Positions 38,061 to 47,353 of a stretch of 64,000 nucleotides of DNA are shown piece by piece; the stretch's first letter is position 1, and each line of letters opens with the position of its first letter. This DNA comes from Pseudomonas sp. DTU_2021_1001937_2_SI_NGA_ILE_001 (lineage in GTDB: Bacteria > Pseudomonadota > Gammaproteobacteria > Pseudomonadales > Pseudomonadaceae). Made by a program: the position numbers and the translations under genes. The notes below the pieces were generated by a model, which was given only the letters and a program-made list of their open reading frames with translations, did not search any database and was not told the origin of the DNA. The stretch lies in assembly GCF_032463525.1 (NCBI RefSeq), contig NZ_CP135972.1:1-64000 (forward strand), written 5' to 3'.

Positions 38061-38810
38061 ATAGCTGAAATTTGTAGTCGATACGCGTAGGGGACATACC
38101 CGGAATTTGTAGTCGATAGCGATCAAAGGAATAGCCAGAATTTGTAGTCGATAGGCGACCTAGCTGTACGACCCCGCGTAAGCACTGATAACTCGGATAG
38201 CCGGAATTTGTAGTCGATAGACCAATGGCGCATAGCCAGAATTTGTAGTCGTTGGAAAAGAAAAAGCGGGAGGAGAGTTCAGGCGCAGCGAGTAGCACTT
38301 GGCCATAGCCGGAATTTGTAGTCGTATCGGGTCTGTATGCCTGCTGTAGGACGCGCCTGTAGGACAGAATGAGGGTGGCTAAACGCCTTACGCTATGCGG
38401 CTTTGCGCCATAGCCGGAATTTGTAATCGATAGAACGCGGCTCTATAGCCAGAATTTGTAGTCGATGGAGCGGGGTCGTGGGACCGGGGTGGGGAGGGCA
38501 CGCAAAGGGGTGTTCAGCAGGCCTGTCGCGCCTGTGGATAACAGCTGAAATCTGTAGTCGTCATAGCTGGAATTTGTAGTCGATACAGCTGGAATTTGTA
38601 GTCGTCATAGCTGAAATTTGTAGTCGTATAGCCGGAATCTGTAGTCGATACCCCGCTGCAGGCCACGTAAATCAAGGGCTCCAGAGGTGCTAAAAACAAG
38701 CTTTAAAAACAAGCTTTTAAAAACAAGAAAAAACGCTTTTAAAAACCGCGCGTAAGTACGCGCAAGAAGCTCATTTTTTTTGTTTTTTGCAAAGCTAAAG
38801 GCAAAAGCAA
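38061..38810. other. Origin of replication oriV1 (iterons, DnaA box, AT-rich region)
   Basis: Thirteen direct copies of TAGCYGGAATTTGTAGTCGA-like iterons start near 38061, 38097, 38131, 38197, 38232, 38305, 38410, 38445, 38541, 38563, 38585, 38607 and 38628; the last five are spaced by exactly about two helical turns (22 bp). A perfect DnaA box (TGTGGATAA, 38533-38541) lies just before that tight group. Bases 38690-38800 form an AT-rich unwinding candidate with three AAAAACAAGCTTT repeats. A degenerate inverted iteron is at about 39124-39142. The remainder up to 39219 has no convincing gene. Confidence 0.9.
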
Positions 38811-39219
38811 AGGCGAATGCCCGTGAGAGGCCCTGAGGGCCCGCACAAGCTCCAAAAACCAACTCAAGCAAGCTGGTGCGCGGAGAAATGCTTTTTCGCG
38901 CTCAAAATCGATCACAGGGCCTTACAGGACGATTTGCCAGCGAAGCAAATTCAAATTTCCGCTTGTCTGGCAAACGCCCAGGGAAATCGATCTGCCGGAC
39001 CAGGTCATCAGGGGCAAAGCCGCCGTGTAGGCAGGGCATGCTCGATCATCGCTATCTGCTGGTGACGTAGTCCCCGGACTTTCTCTGACGGCAAACTATG
39101 CAAATCCGCATCGGCCATAGAGCTATCGACTACAAAATCCAGGTATTTATCCTACATGCCATGCTGATTTGGCCTGCTGACCGAGTATGGCACAGGGCTA
39201 CGGCGAATGGCCATGAAAA

Positions 39220-39250
39220 ATAGCTAGCTATATAGATAGATAGCTATAAT
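39220..39250. repeat. CTAG-rich TAGCTA element 6, containing a -10 box
   Basis: TAGCTAGCTATATAGATAGA repeats ending in TAGCTATAAT; the last six bases (39245-39250, TATAAT) match a consensus -10 box for parA. Confidence 0.75.
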
Positions 39251-39285
39251 GCCAATCCCTGTGACCTGCCTATATATAAGGCAGG
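39245..39285 (+). promoter_or_regulatory. parA promoter and operator-like inverted repeat
   Basis: TATAAT at 39245-39250 lacks a clear -35 box. Fifteen bases on, CCTGCCT (39265-39271) and AGGCAGG (39279-39285) form a 7-bp inverted repeat around ATATATA, suited to autoregulation by ParA or its partner. Confidence 0.5.
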
Positions 39286-39307
39286 CGCGTTCCACAAGGA
39301 GAGCACA

Positions 39308-39940
39308 GTGACCATTTTTGCATGCGTCAACACCAAAGGCGGTGTTGGTAAGACCACGACAGCAGTCCACCTGGCCACCATGCTGGCAACCCGCGGCAAA
39401 ACGCTGTTGATCGATGGTGACCCCCAGGCCAGCGCTGCCAGCTGGGCTGCCTGGCGTCGCGACAACCCGGAATACAGCCCAAGCCCAACGACCGTGTGCC
39501 TGCAGGGCAAGGCCATCAACTCTGAAGGCCGACAGTTGGCCAGCTCCTATGAACATGTGGTGGTCGATGCCGGTGGCCGTGACTCCGTCGGCCTGCGTTC
39601 TGCGTTGCTGTTGGCTGAAGTGGTGATCGTTCCGGTAGGTGCCAGTTCGTTCGATGCTGCCGCCATGACCGATCTGCTGACCGTCGTCGACCTGGCCCGC
39701 GACTACAACCCTGCTCTGGACGTGAAGATGCTGCTGTCACGGGTCGACACCCGTACCAAGGACACCGGCGAAATGCTCACCTTCCTGGAAGAACAGTCCT
39801 TCAGCGTGTTCAAGACCAAGATCTGCGAGCGTGTGGCTTTTCGCCGTTGCATCAGTGAAGGCGCCATCGTGCATGAACTCAAGCGCGATCATGCGGCCAT
39901 CCAGGAGATGAACGCCTTCTTCGCCGAGGTGCTGCCGTGA
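39308..39940 (+). CDS. parA: ParA-family partition ATPase (small, ParF-like)
   Basis: 210 residues. Deviant Walker A K10-GGVGKTT, Walker A' LLIDGDPQAS, Walker B-like HVVVDAGG. Lacks the N-terminal helix-turn-helix of larger ParAs, so it belongs to the short ParA/ParF class that moves plasmid copies along the nucleoid with a small centromere-binding partner. GTG start with GGAG six bases upstream. The next gene starts within its stop codon (GTGA), a coupled pair. Confidence 0.93.
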   Translation: MTIFACVNTKGGVGKTTTAVHLATMLATRGKTLLIDGDPQASAASWAAWRRDNPEYSPSPTTVCLQGKAINSEGRQLASSYEHVVVDAGGRDSVGLRSALLLAEVVIVPVGASSFDAAAMTDLLTVVDLARDYNPALDVKMLLSRVDTRTKDTGEMLTFLEEQSFSVFKTKICERVAFRRCISEGAIVHELKRDHAAIQEMNAFFAEVLP

Positions 39941-40242
39941 TCAAATCCAAGCCCGACATAAAGAGCTTCAAGAAGGACCCCAACGAATTCCTCGAAGGGG
40001 GAGAGGCAGACAAGGCACTGAGCAAACCGGCTGCCCACGAACCCGCCCGTAGCAAGGCAGCCGAAGCGCCGGTCGAAGCACTCAAGCCTGAGCCCACCGT
40101 GCAGAAACTCTTTCGTCTGCGTTGGGACATTGCCAACGCCTTGAAGATCGGCGCGGCCCAGGAATCTGCGAAAACCGGCAAGCGCGTCACCGAGACGGAC
40201 ATTGTTCAGCAGTTGCTGAAGCAGCATTACAACCTCGACTGA
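39937..40242 (+). CDS. Putative partition partner (small centromere-binding protein)
   Basis: 101 residues. Disordered, charged N-terminal half (residues 1-55) and a C-terminal part (KLFRLRWDIANALKIGAAQESAKTGKRVTETDIVQQLLKQHY) that could form a ribbon-helix-helix dimer. Size, order and coupling (GTGA overlap with parA) match ParG/StbB-type partners. The family was not recognised with certainty. The centromere is not obvious; the inverted repeats at 39265-39285 or 40315-40390 are candidates. Confidence 0.65.
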   Translation: MIKSKPDIKSFKKDPNEFLEGGEADKALSKPAAHEPARSKAAEAPVEALKPEPTVQKLFRLRWDIANALKIGAAQESAKTGKRVTETDIVQQLLKQHYNLD

Positions 40243-40255
40243 GGCTCTGTATTTG

Positions 40256-40287
40256 CAGCTATATAGATATGTATATAGCTAGCTATC
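40256..40287. repeat. CTAG-rich TAGCTA element 7
   Basis: AGCTATATAGATATGTATAT followed by AGCTAGCTATC, just after the partition partner gene. Confidence 0.7.
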
Positions 40288-40314
40288 AGGCCGAGATTTA
40301 AAATGCCTGACCAT

Positions 40315-40350
40315 CTATTCCAAGCCTGGAATCGGCAAGGCTTGGAATAG
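40315..40350. repeat. 12-bp perfect inverted repeat
   Basis: CTATTCCAAGCC (40315-40326) and GGCTTGGAATAG (40339-40350), loop of 12 bases. No T tract, so not a standard terminator. Confidence 0.8.
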
Positions 40351-40358
40351 AAGTCCTG

Positions 40359-40390
40359 GCTGTGATAGCTAGCATTATAGCTATCACAGC
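40359..40390. repeat. 13-bp perfect inverted repeat with CTAG core (element 8)
   Basis: GCTGTGATAGCTA (40359-40371) and TAGCTATCACAGC (40378-40390), loop GCATTA. Combines the TAGCTA motif with TGTGA/TCACA flanks. Confidence 0.8.
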
Positions 40391-40399
40391 AAACAGGGA

Positions 40400-40530
40400 T
40401 TAATACCACCCCTACAGCTTATAACTAAGCTGCTGTTAACCTCTTGTGCGCGTGCTCGCTCCATGCGTAGAGCGGATAAGGGAGGAAAGAGGTGATCTCA
40501 AATGATCTGCTATATTAGGGGTGGTATTAA
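40400..40530. promoter_or_regulatory. Ter-like site and long-range inverted repeat upstream of tus
   Basis: TTAATACCACCCCT (40400-40413) is repeated exactly inverted at 40517-40530, directly before the tus ribosome site (AGAGG). Between them, AGCTTATAACTAAGCT (40416-40431) contains TAACTAA as in E. coli Ter sites (core TGTTGTAACTAA). In E. coli a Ter site overlaps the tus promoter and gives autoregulation, the same position as here. Assignment as Ter is tentative; the match outside TAACTAA is partial. Confidence 0.45.
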
Positions 40531-40544
40531 AAAGAGGCTTCGCC

Positions 40545-41570
40545 ATGATCCATGAGATCGTCCATGTCCATGAGCGCCTTCAGCAAAAGCTGGGCGCTTT
40601 CTCTCGTCTCTGGCCGTCGCTGGTGGTCACCGGTAGCGTCTGGCGACTGCCCTTGTTGGCCGAACAGAAAGCCCCCGACCGTATCGATGTCGAGCGCCTT
40701 GAGGGCGCAGCGGCCATTGAAGCCACCCGTCAGGCCATGGCTGCTTTCGAGCGTTTGCCCGGTCAGGCCCCCGGTACGGTCATGCGTTTGCCGGGCTATT
40801 TCGCCCTGCGCGACAGCGTGCTGCCCCAGGTTCGTGAGATCAACGAACTCAAGGACGAGCTGATGGCCATGATCGAGAAGACCCGCATCGAGCTTAATCT
40901 GGCCACCACTGCGCGGTCGAAGATCCTGCGCCAGGCGTTGGGGCATCAATTCAGCATGAAGCAGTTGGCCCGCCATACTCAGGTGTTCGACAGCACGCCA
41001 CGCTTGATCGTCTTTACCTGGGCCGGGCACACCACCGGCGGTGAGCGCATCGAGGTCGGCAAGGTGCGTGAGCTGCTGACCAAGACGGCCGAGCAGCAGT
41101 CCGAACGCGACAATGTTGCGCCAGGCGAAACCCTGGCGGGTGCCGAGCTGCGACGTATCGTCAACCTGGCCGACCAGGCCACCCTCATCAAGTACAAGAA
41201 AGTGGCACCGCACCCGCGGGCCATGCTGTATTTCTCGGCCAGCTCACGCTACGACGCGATGATCCACAGCAATCTGCCGCTGTTCGTGCTCGCCGGCCAG
41301 GAGCCGATCGAGGTACATGAGCTGCGCGACTTCGATCGGCATGCGCGTCAGGCCGAGCGGCCTGACAAGAAGCCGCGTATCGAAGTGATCCCACGCATGA
41401 ACCTGTTCCTCAACCCCGACGACCTGGTGGGCATGCGCAAGGCCCAACCCACCGAAGGGCGCAGCACCCTGGTGGCGTCGACCTATTCGGAACGCCGCAG
41501 TACACCGGCCGCTGCGCCCAGCCAGGATGACGACCAGCTGGACCTCAATCTGCAAGATCCTCAGGACTGA
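40545..41570 (+). CDS. tus: DNA replication terminus site-binding protein (Tus family)
   Basis: 341 residues, close to E. coli Tus (309). Recognised from several stretches in the right order: VMRLPGYFALRD ... REINELKDELMAMIE (Tus VRLPGVLCYQVD ... HINKLKTTFEHI), the FTWAGH segment at residues 157-162 (Tus FGWAN), and RIEVIPRMNLFLN at the end of the fold (Tus RLIIPRLHLYV). The C-terminal ~60 residues are an added Ser/Asp-rich tail ending DLNLQDPQD. Tus bound to Ter stops replication forks from one side. Start is the ATG with AGAGG seven bases upstream; an in-frame GTG at 40521 lies within the inverted repeat. The 3' end overlaps the convergent integrase by 26 bp. Confidence 0.82.
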   Translation: MIHEIVHVHERLQQKLGAFSRLWPSLVVTGSVWRLPLLAEQKAPDRIDVERLEGAAAIEATRQAMAAFERLPGQAPGTVMRLPGYFALRDSVLPQVREINELKDELMAMIEKTRIELNLATTARSKILRQALGHQFSMKQLARHTQVFDSTPRLIVFTWAGHTTGGERIEVGKVRELLTKTAEQQSERDNVAPGETLAGAELRRIVNLADQATLIKYKKVAPHPRAMLYFSASSRYDAMIHSNLPLFVLAGQEPIEVHELRDFDRHARQAERPDKKPRIEVIPRMNLFLNPDDLVGMRKAQPTEGRSTLVASTYSERRSTPAAAPSQDDDQLDLNLQDPQD

Positions 41571-42747
41571 ATGGCAGTCTGGCGCCGTCCTCGATGAATG
41601 TGCTCCAGGCCTGCATCAACTGCCGGCGTTTTTCCAGCAGATCGCCGCGGTGGTAGGCCGCTTCGACTTTGTCGCCCAGGCTGTGGGCCAGGGCCATTTC
41701 GCAGACATCCCTGGGAAAGTCGGTGCTTTCCGCCGCCCAGGTGCGGAAGGTCGAGCGAAAACCATGGGGCACGTAGGCGCTGGCCTGCAGTGAGGCCATC
41801 ACACGCCGCAAGGCATTGCCGGGTAGCGCGCCGCTGCGCCTGGCATTGGGAAATACATGGGAAGGATGCTGGCCACGCTGTTGCTCCAGCACCTGCAGCG
41901 CGGCGTCGGTCAGCGGCACACGATGCGCCTTGCCGCCTTTCATCCGCGTGGCGTCGAGGGTCCATACGCGGCTGGCCAGGTCGAATTCGCTCCAGCGTGC
42001 CTCGCAGACTTCCGAACTGCGGCAGGCGGTATGGATAAGCAGTTCGCAGGCCCGGGCGGCGGTGCTGTCCAGGCTGTCGAGACGGCGCACGAAAGCCCCT
42101 AGCTGCTCGGCAGGCATGGCGGCAAAGGGGGCCTGGCTGCGGTTCTGGCGGGGCAGCAGTTTGTCCAGATGGCCGCGCCAGCGTGCCGGGTTCTCTCCAC
42201 TGCGCAGTTGCCGCGCCTTGGCGGCGTCGAGCACCAGCTCGATGCGGTTGCGCAGGCGAAAGGCGGTTTCCGGAATCTGTCGCCAGATCGGCGCCAGCAC
42301 CTGCAGCACTAGGTCGGTATCGACGGCCTCGACCGGTACATCGCCGAGCAGCGGATACACATGGTCACGCAGCGAGTGCGACCACAGCTGGGCGTGCCGC
42401 GGGTTCTTCCAGCTTGGCCGGTGGGTGGCGATATAGCGCTCGGCCTCTACACGGAAAGTCACCGGCCCGGCCTGCCTGGCCTCGCGACGTTCAGCCTCAC
42501 GCTGGGCCAAGGGGTCAATGCCCTGGGACAGCCCGAGTCGCAGGGTGTCAGCGGCCAGGCGCGCGCTCTTCAGCGACACCGCCGGGTAAGCACCCAGGCC
42601 CAGGTCATGCCGGCGCTTGTCGACCTGGTAGCGAAGGATCCAGCTCTTGCCACCGCCGGCTCCCACACGCAGGAACAGGCCCCGGCCGTCCGCATAGCGG
42701 CCGGGTGCAACCACCGATTTGACGAAAGATTGGTTCAACTTGCTCAT
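41545..42747 (-). CDS. Tyrosine recombinase/integrase (P4-type, DUF4102 N-domain)
   Basis: About 400 residues. N-terminal DUF4102 arm-binding domain (ADGRGLFLRVGAGGGKSWILRY), SAM-like core-binding domain, and C-terminal catalytic domain with Arg near 241 (HTACRSSEVCEARW), HGFRSTFR at about 326-333 and Tyr near 363 in the AAYHRGD motif. P4-type integrases insert islands or phages, usually at tRNA genes; no tRNA or clear att site is visible here. It is convergent with tus and overlaps its 3' end by 26 bp. Start chosen as MSKLNQSF. Confidence 0.9.
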   Translation of the reverse strand: MSKLNQSFVKSVVAPGRYADGRGLFLRVGAGGGKSWILRYQVDKRRHDLGLGAYPAVSLKSARLAADTLRLGLSQGIDPLAQREAERREARQAGPVTFRVEAERYIATHRPSWKNPRHAQLWSHSLRDHVYPLLGDVPVEAVDTDLVLQVLAPIWRQIPETAFRLRNRIELVLDAAKARQLRSGENPARWRGHLDKLLPRQNRSQAPFAAMPAEQLGAFVRRLDSLDSTAARACELLIHTACRSSEVCEARWSEFDLASRVWTLDATRMKGGKAHRVPLTDAALQVLEQQRGQHPSHVFPNARRSGALPGNALRRVMASLQASAYVPHGFRSTFRTWAAESTDFPRDVCEMALAHSLGDKVEAAYHRGDLLEKRRQLMQAWSTFIEDGARLPFSPEDLAD

Positions 42748-42795
42748 TTGCGGCTCGCAAGGGGCCAAGGCAGGAAAGGTGAAACTTTACAGCAC

Positions 42796-42826
42796 AATGT
42801 ACGCAGAGGCACCCTCTGCGTACATT
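42796..42826. repeat. 13-bp perfect inverted repeat upstream of the integrase
   Basis: AATGTACGCAGAG (42796-42808) and CTCTGCGTACATT (42814-42826) with a five-base loop, about 50 bp upstream of the integrase start. Could be an operator, a recombinase arm site or a terminator without T tract. A worn REP pair follows at about 42910-42966. Confidence 0.75.
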
Positions 42827-42978
42827 TGCGGTTATGGCCAATAAATGCGGACGTTTATTTCAGTTAGGCGAAAGTGTTCCCACAGTTGGACCCACAGCGT
42901 GGCCACTTGAAGAAGCCAGCTTGCTCGCGAACGGCGCATGGCCTGTTCGCGAGCATGGGAGAAGCGACAGACAGCGGT

Positions 42979-44862
42979 TCAGATCTTGAAGCTGTCGACC
43001 AGTTGCTTCAGGCGGCCGGCCTGTTGCGACAGTGCGGCGCAATCCTTCAGCGTGTCATTGAGGTTGGCCACGCCCTGCTGGTTGAGGGTGTTGATCTGGT
43101 TGATATCGATGTTCAGGGTTTCCACCACGGCGGTCTGTTCTTCGGTGGCGGCGGCGACCGACTGGTTCATGGCATCGATTTCGCCGATGCGCCGCGTCAC
43201 GTCGTGCAGGCGGCCGCCGGCCTGGTTGGCCACCTCGACGCTGCCTTGGCTGGAGGCCTGGCTTTCGTTCATGTTCAGCACCGCATCCTGCGAACCGGTC
43301 TGCAGTTCGCCGATCATCTTGTGGATCTCGTCGGCGGACTCCTGGGTACGGTGCGCCAGGTTACGCACCTCATCGGCTACCACGGCAAAGCCGCGGCCCG
43401 CCTCGCCAGCCCGTGCTGCCTCGATGGCAGCGTTGAGCGCCAGCAAGTTGGTCTGCTGGGAAATGCCCTTGATCACGTCGAGAATGTGGCCGATGTTGTC
43501 GGTACTGGCGTTGAGCTTCTCGATCTGCGTGCACGACCCGCTGATCTTCTGCGACAGCTCACTCATGGCCTTGATGGTCTTTTCCACCACCTGGCGACCT
43601 TCTTCGGCTTCGTGCCGTGCCTCGCTGGCCTGGTTCGAGGCATCGGAGGCGTTGCGGGCGATTTCCTGGGTGGCGGCACCCAGCTCGTTGATCGCCGCCG
43701 CCACGCTGTTGGTCCGCGCGCTTTGTTCATCGAAACCGATGATCGACGAGTTCGACGACTCCACCACACGCCGCGACAGATCATGCACTTGCTGGGTCGC
43801 CGATGACACCTCGGCGATCGAGGCATGCACGCGCTCGACGAAGCGGTTGAACGAGCTGCCCAGTTCGGCAAATTCGTCACGGCCCTGGATGCTCAGGCGC
43901 CGGGTCAGATCGCCTTCACCTTCGGCAATGTCCCGCATGGCACGGCCCATGTCGGTCAGCGGGCGCATCAGGGCACGGATCAGCAACGACAGCAGCAGGG
44001 CGATCACCGCCACGGCCACCAGCATGGCGATCAGCGCCGAGTTGCGGAACTGGCTCAGCGGTGCGTAGGCCTTGTCCCGGTCGATGGACAGACCGACGTA
44101 CCAGTCGGCACCCGGCAGGCCGGGGATCGGCGTGAACGACAGCAGGCGTTCCTGGCCGTTGAGCGTCACTTCACGCAGGTGCTTGTCGAGCTGGATGTTC
44201 TGCCCAGGGTAGAGATCCTTGAGGTTCTTCATCACCTGGTCCTTGTCGGGGCTGACGATCATCTGCCCGTCGCCGCTGACCAGCACTGCATGGCCAATAC
44301 CACCGAAGTCCACCGAGTTGATGATCTTCACCAGCGTGTCCAGGCTCAGGTCGCCACCGGCCACGCCAATGACCTGGCCCTTGCTGCGGATCGGACTGGC
44401 CACGGTGACCACCAGCCCACCCACCGAAGCCTGGTAAGGCGCGCTGATGACCGTCTTGCCGGCCGCGGCGGTCCCGGTATACCAGGGCCGCTTGCGCGGG
44501 TCGTAGCCGGCGGGCATTGCCACGTCAGGACGCTGGGTGAACACCCCATCGCTGTCACCCACATAGGTGAACTGGAAGGTGGAGGTCAGCGACGGCGCAC
44601 CGACCATACCGCCCAGATCGGGGTTCTTGATGCCCAGGCGCTCGACATCCTGGGTCAGGTTGTCCAACACCAGAATGCGTCCGCCCAGCCAATTCTGCAC
44701 GCTGCTGGCGGTCAGCTCGCCAGCCTGGCCCACCGAAGCCTCGAGGTTCTGACGAATCGTCGTGCGCTGCAGGTAGTCGTTATAGAGGGTGAACAATGCA
44801 AAGGCCAATACCACCACGCCGGCAGCGGCCAACAGGATCTTGTGACGAAACTTCAGATTCAT
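42979..44862 (-). CDS. Methyl-accepting chemotaxis protein with dCache_1 sensor (amino-acid-type)
   Basis: About 627 residues. TM1 at ~10-30, a periplasmic dCache_1 domain (~35-275), TM2 at ~280-300, HAMP, and a C-terminal signalling domain with the hairpin-tip stretch [24 protein letters not shown] (here [19 protein letters not shown]). The sensor carries RPWY, APYQ and GGDLS, matching the Arg-Trp-Tyr / Tyr / Asp pattern of amino-acid-binding dCache domains such as PctA, so amino acids are the likely ligands (inference). Start chosen at [15 protein letters not shown]. It is divergent from the next receptor; the 390-bp gap between holds no gene. Confidence 0.9.
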   Translation of the reverse strand: MNLKFRHKILLAAAGVVVLAFALFTLYNDYLQRTTIRQNLEASVGQAGELTASSVQNWLGGRILVLDNLTQDVERLGIKNPDLGGMVGAPSLTSTFQFTYVGDSDGVFTQRPDVAMPAGYDPRKRPWYTGTAAAGKTVISAPYQASVGGLVVTVASPIRSKGQVIGVAGGDLSLDTLVKIINSVDFGGIGHAVLVSGDGQMIVSPDKDQVMKNLKDLYPGQNIQLDKHLREVTLNGQERLLSFTPIPGLPGADWYVGLSIDRDKAYAPLSQFRNSALIAMLVAVAVIALLLSLLIRALMRPLTDMGRAMRDIAEGEGDLTRRLSIQGRDEFAELGSSFNRFVERVHASIAEVSSATQQVHDLSRRVVESSNSSIIGFDEQSARTNSVAAAINELGAATQEIARNASDASNQASEARHEAEEGRQVVEKTIKAMSELSQKISGSCTQIEKLNASTDNIGHILDVIKGISQQTNLLALNAAIEAARAGEAGRGFAVVADEVRNLAHRTQESADEIHKMIGELQTGSQDAVLNMNESQASSQGSVEVANQAGGRLHDVTRRIGEIDAMNQSVAAATEEQTAVVETLNIDINQINTLNQQGVANLNDTLKDCAALSQQAGRLKQLVDSFKI

Positions 44863-45249
44863 CGGACATAACTCGAAAACATGGGTAGAAAAGAATAAGC
44901 ACACTGATGCAGTGGATTTTCATTCTCGAGAACGTGAAAAACACCTGAAGTTTTCATTGAACGTTCGAATAAAAGCAGCGGCAGTTTCTGGCAGTGTATT
45001 CATCATGGGCTGGCCCGGCTGTGTATTTTTTTTGAGAGGGTCCGGCTGCCTTTATAGCCGCGTCCTAGAGCGATTGAAAGCGTCGTGACCGGTAAGTCGC
45101 CTTTTTTACACTTTTCGACGACTGGTACTTACAGCTCTGCGTTTTCCGGCCGATAGCGTGCTGAATAAATGTCTTTCGTGGTCCACAACAATAATCTTCC
45201 CAATGGCCATTCCCCCTATTAAAAATCAGACTTTCCCGGAGAACGTCGA

Positions 45250-47160
45250 ATGAATAGCTGGTTTGCCAATATCAGCGTCAATATGAAACTGGCCCTTGGA
45301 TTCGGGCTGGTGCTTGTCTTTACTGCCATTCTGGCTCTGGTCGGCTGGACCGGTGTCAACGGTCTTATCCAGCGCAGCAACTGGATGAGCGATATCACCG
45401 CGCTGGGTCAGGAGTTGACCAAGCTGCGCGTGACCCGTCTGCAATACATGATCGCCAACGGTGACGAAAAGGTCGCCGACACCGTGCAGGCGTCCTTCGA
45501 TGGCTTCAAGGGCAAGCTCGATGAGCTGATCGGCACCTTCAAGAGCCCCGACAACGTCCGGATGCTCAAACAGCTGAGCGACGTGAACGCTGCCTACCAG
45601 AAGTCCTTCAACGACATGCGTGGCGGTTATCGTGCTCTTAACGAGGCACGCACCAAGATGGCCGCCCAGGGCGGCAAGGCGACCGAGCTGGTCGAACAGA
45701 CCCTGAACGAGGTCAAGGGCAACCCCGAACGCATGGAACAGTTCGAGGCGGTCAGCCAGATGCGTGTCGACCTGCTGAAGCTGCGCTTTGAAGTACGCGG
45801 CTATGCCAGTGCCCCCACGGATGATGGCGAGCAGAAATCCTTCAAGCAGCTCGATGAAACCAGCAAGACCCTCGCGCGCATGGATGCCGTGTTCTCGGGT
45901 TCTCTGGTTGACCGCGTGCAGCAGCTGGACAGCACCCTGGCCGGTTACCGCAGCGGCCTGACGGACTTCAAGAACGGCAACGCCCAGGTCGTGCAGGCAC
46001 GCAAGGAAATGACCACCCAGGGCCAGGACATCGTCAAGATCAACGAGCAGCTCTACCAGCTGCAACTGGACCGCCGTGACGCCGAAGGCGCCCAGGCTCG
46101 CCAGCTGCAGATTGCCTTCACCCTGGCTGCCCTGCTGTTGGGCGTACTGGCCGCCGTGCTCATCACCCGGCAGATCAACCGCCCGATCCAGCAGACCCTG
46201 CAGGTGGTCGAGCGCATCGCCTCGGGCGACCTGACCCATCAGGATGTCATCACCCGCCGCGACGAGCTGGGCGTGCTGCAACAGGGCATCCAGCGCATGG
46301 GCAACACCCTGCGCGAGCTGATCACCGGCATTCGCGATGGCGTGACCCAGATCGCCAGCGCCGCCGAAGAGCTCTCGGCCGTCACCGAGCAGACCAGCGC
46401 CGGCGTCAACAACCAGAAGACCGAGACCGACCAGGTGGCCACCGCCATGCACGAAATGTCGGCCACCGTCCAGGAAGTCGCGCGCAACGCCGAACAGGCC
46501 TCGCAGGCCGCCTCCGCCGCTGACCGTGAAGCTCGCGACGGCGACCGGGTAGTGGGTGAAGCGATCGCGCAGATCGAGCGCCTGGCCACCGAGGTGGGGC
46601 GCTCCGCCGATGCCATGAACCAGCTGGAGCAGGAAAGCGACAAGATCGGCAAGGTCATGGACGTGATCAAGGCAGTGGCCGAACAGACCAACCTGCTGGC
46701 CCTCAACGCGGCCATCGAGGCGGCACGGGCCGGCGAAGCCGGGCGCGGTTTCGCCGTGGTGGCCGATGAGGTGCGTGGCCTGGCCCAACGTACCCAGCAG
46801 TCCACCGAAGAAATCGAAAGCCTGATCGCCGCCCTGCAGAACGGCACCCGCCAGGTCTCGACCATCATGCTCGGCAGCCGCGACCTGACCCTCAGCAGCG
46901 TGGAGCTCAGCCGCAAGGCCGGTCACTCGCTGGGCACCATCACCGAGACCGTGGCCGGCATCCAGGCGATGAACCAGCAGATCGCCGCCGCTGCCGAACA
47001 GCAGAGCGCCGTGGCCGAAGAAATCAGCCGCAGCGTGATCAACGTGCGCGACATCTCTGAGCAGACGGCCTCGGCCAGTGAAGAGACTGCGGCCTCCAGC
47101 GTCGAGCTGGCGCGTCTGGGCGGCCAACTGCAAACGATGGTCAGCCACTTCAAGGTGTAA
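45250..47160 (+). CDS. Methyl-accepting chemotaxis protein, HBM sensor (McpS/McpQ-like)
   Basis: 636 residues. TM1 ~12-32, a helical bimodular (HBM) ligand domain of about 250 residues, TM2 ~280-302, HAMP, and signalling domain with [20 protein letters not shown]. The N-terminus [20 protein letters not shown] and the [10 protein letters not shown] segment closely match P. putida McpS, which senses TCA-cycle intermediates; McpQ (citrate) has the same fold, so the ligand is probably a carboxylate (inference). GGAG lies eight bases before the ATG. Confidence 0.92.
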   Translation: MNSWFANISVNMKLALGFGLVLVFTAILALVGWTGVNGLIQRSNWMSDITALGQELTKLRVTRLQYMIANGDEKVADTVQASFDGFKGKLDELIGTFKSPDNVRMLKQLSDVNAAYQKSFNDMRGGYRALNEARTKMAAQGGKATELVEQTLNEVKGNPERMEQFEAVSQMRVDLLKLRFEVRGYASAPTDDGEQKSFKQLDETSKTLARMDAVFSGSLVDRVQQLDSTLAGYRSGLTDFKNGNAQVVQARKEMTTQGQDIVKINEQLYQLQLDRRDAEGAQARQLQIAFTLAALLLGVLAAVLITRQINRPIQQTLQVVERIASGDLTHQDVITRRDELGVLQQGIQRMGNTLRELITGIRDGVTQIASAAEELSAVTEQTSAGVNNQKTETDQVATAMHEMSATVQEVARNAEQASQAASAADREARDGDRVVGEAIAQIERLATEVGRSADAMNQLEQESDKIGKVMDVIKAVAEQTNLLALNAAIEAARAGEAGRGFAVVADEVRGLAQRTQQSTEEIESLIAALQNGTRQVSTIMLGSRDLTLSSVELSRKAGHSLGTITETVAGIQAMNQQIAAAAEQQSAVAEEISRSVINVRDISEQTASASEETAASSVELARLGGQLQTMVSHFKV

Positions 47161-47188
47161 GGGATCTATTGGGCAGGACGCCCTTCGG

Positions 47189-47216
47189 CCGCAAGCTGAA
47201 GCATTTCAGCTTGCGG
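47189..47216 (+). terminator. Terminator-like hairpin after the HBM receptor
   Basis: Perfect 12-bp stem CCGCAAGCTGAA / TTCAGCTTGCGG, four-base loop, 28 bases after the stop codon. The T tract is missing, so termination strength is doubtful. A solo REP lies at 47288-47314. Confidence 0.5.
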
Positions 47217-47353
47217 TATACGCACACGTTTGCCTCAACTTCTGCCGCGAAGCTGCATATTCACAGTAGAGGCGGCGTTTTCCTGACCTCTTCGCGAGCA
47301 AGCTCGCTCCCCGAGATCAAAAGCCGCCACCTGCTTTAGCAGCGCAGCAGTGC

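Noticed and set aside
38061..38650. CRISPR array
   Set aside because: Repeats are 20-22 bp, irregularly or directly spaced, next to a Rep_3 gene and DnaA box; they are iterons.
38817..39070. Small frames between oriV1 and parA
   Set aside because: No ribosome site, low-complexity translation and no resemblance to known proteins.
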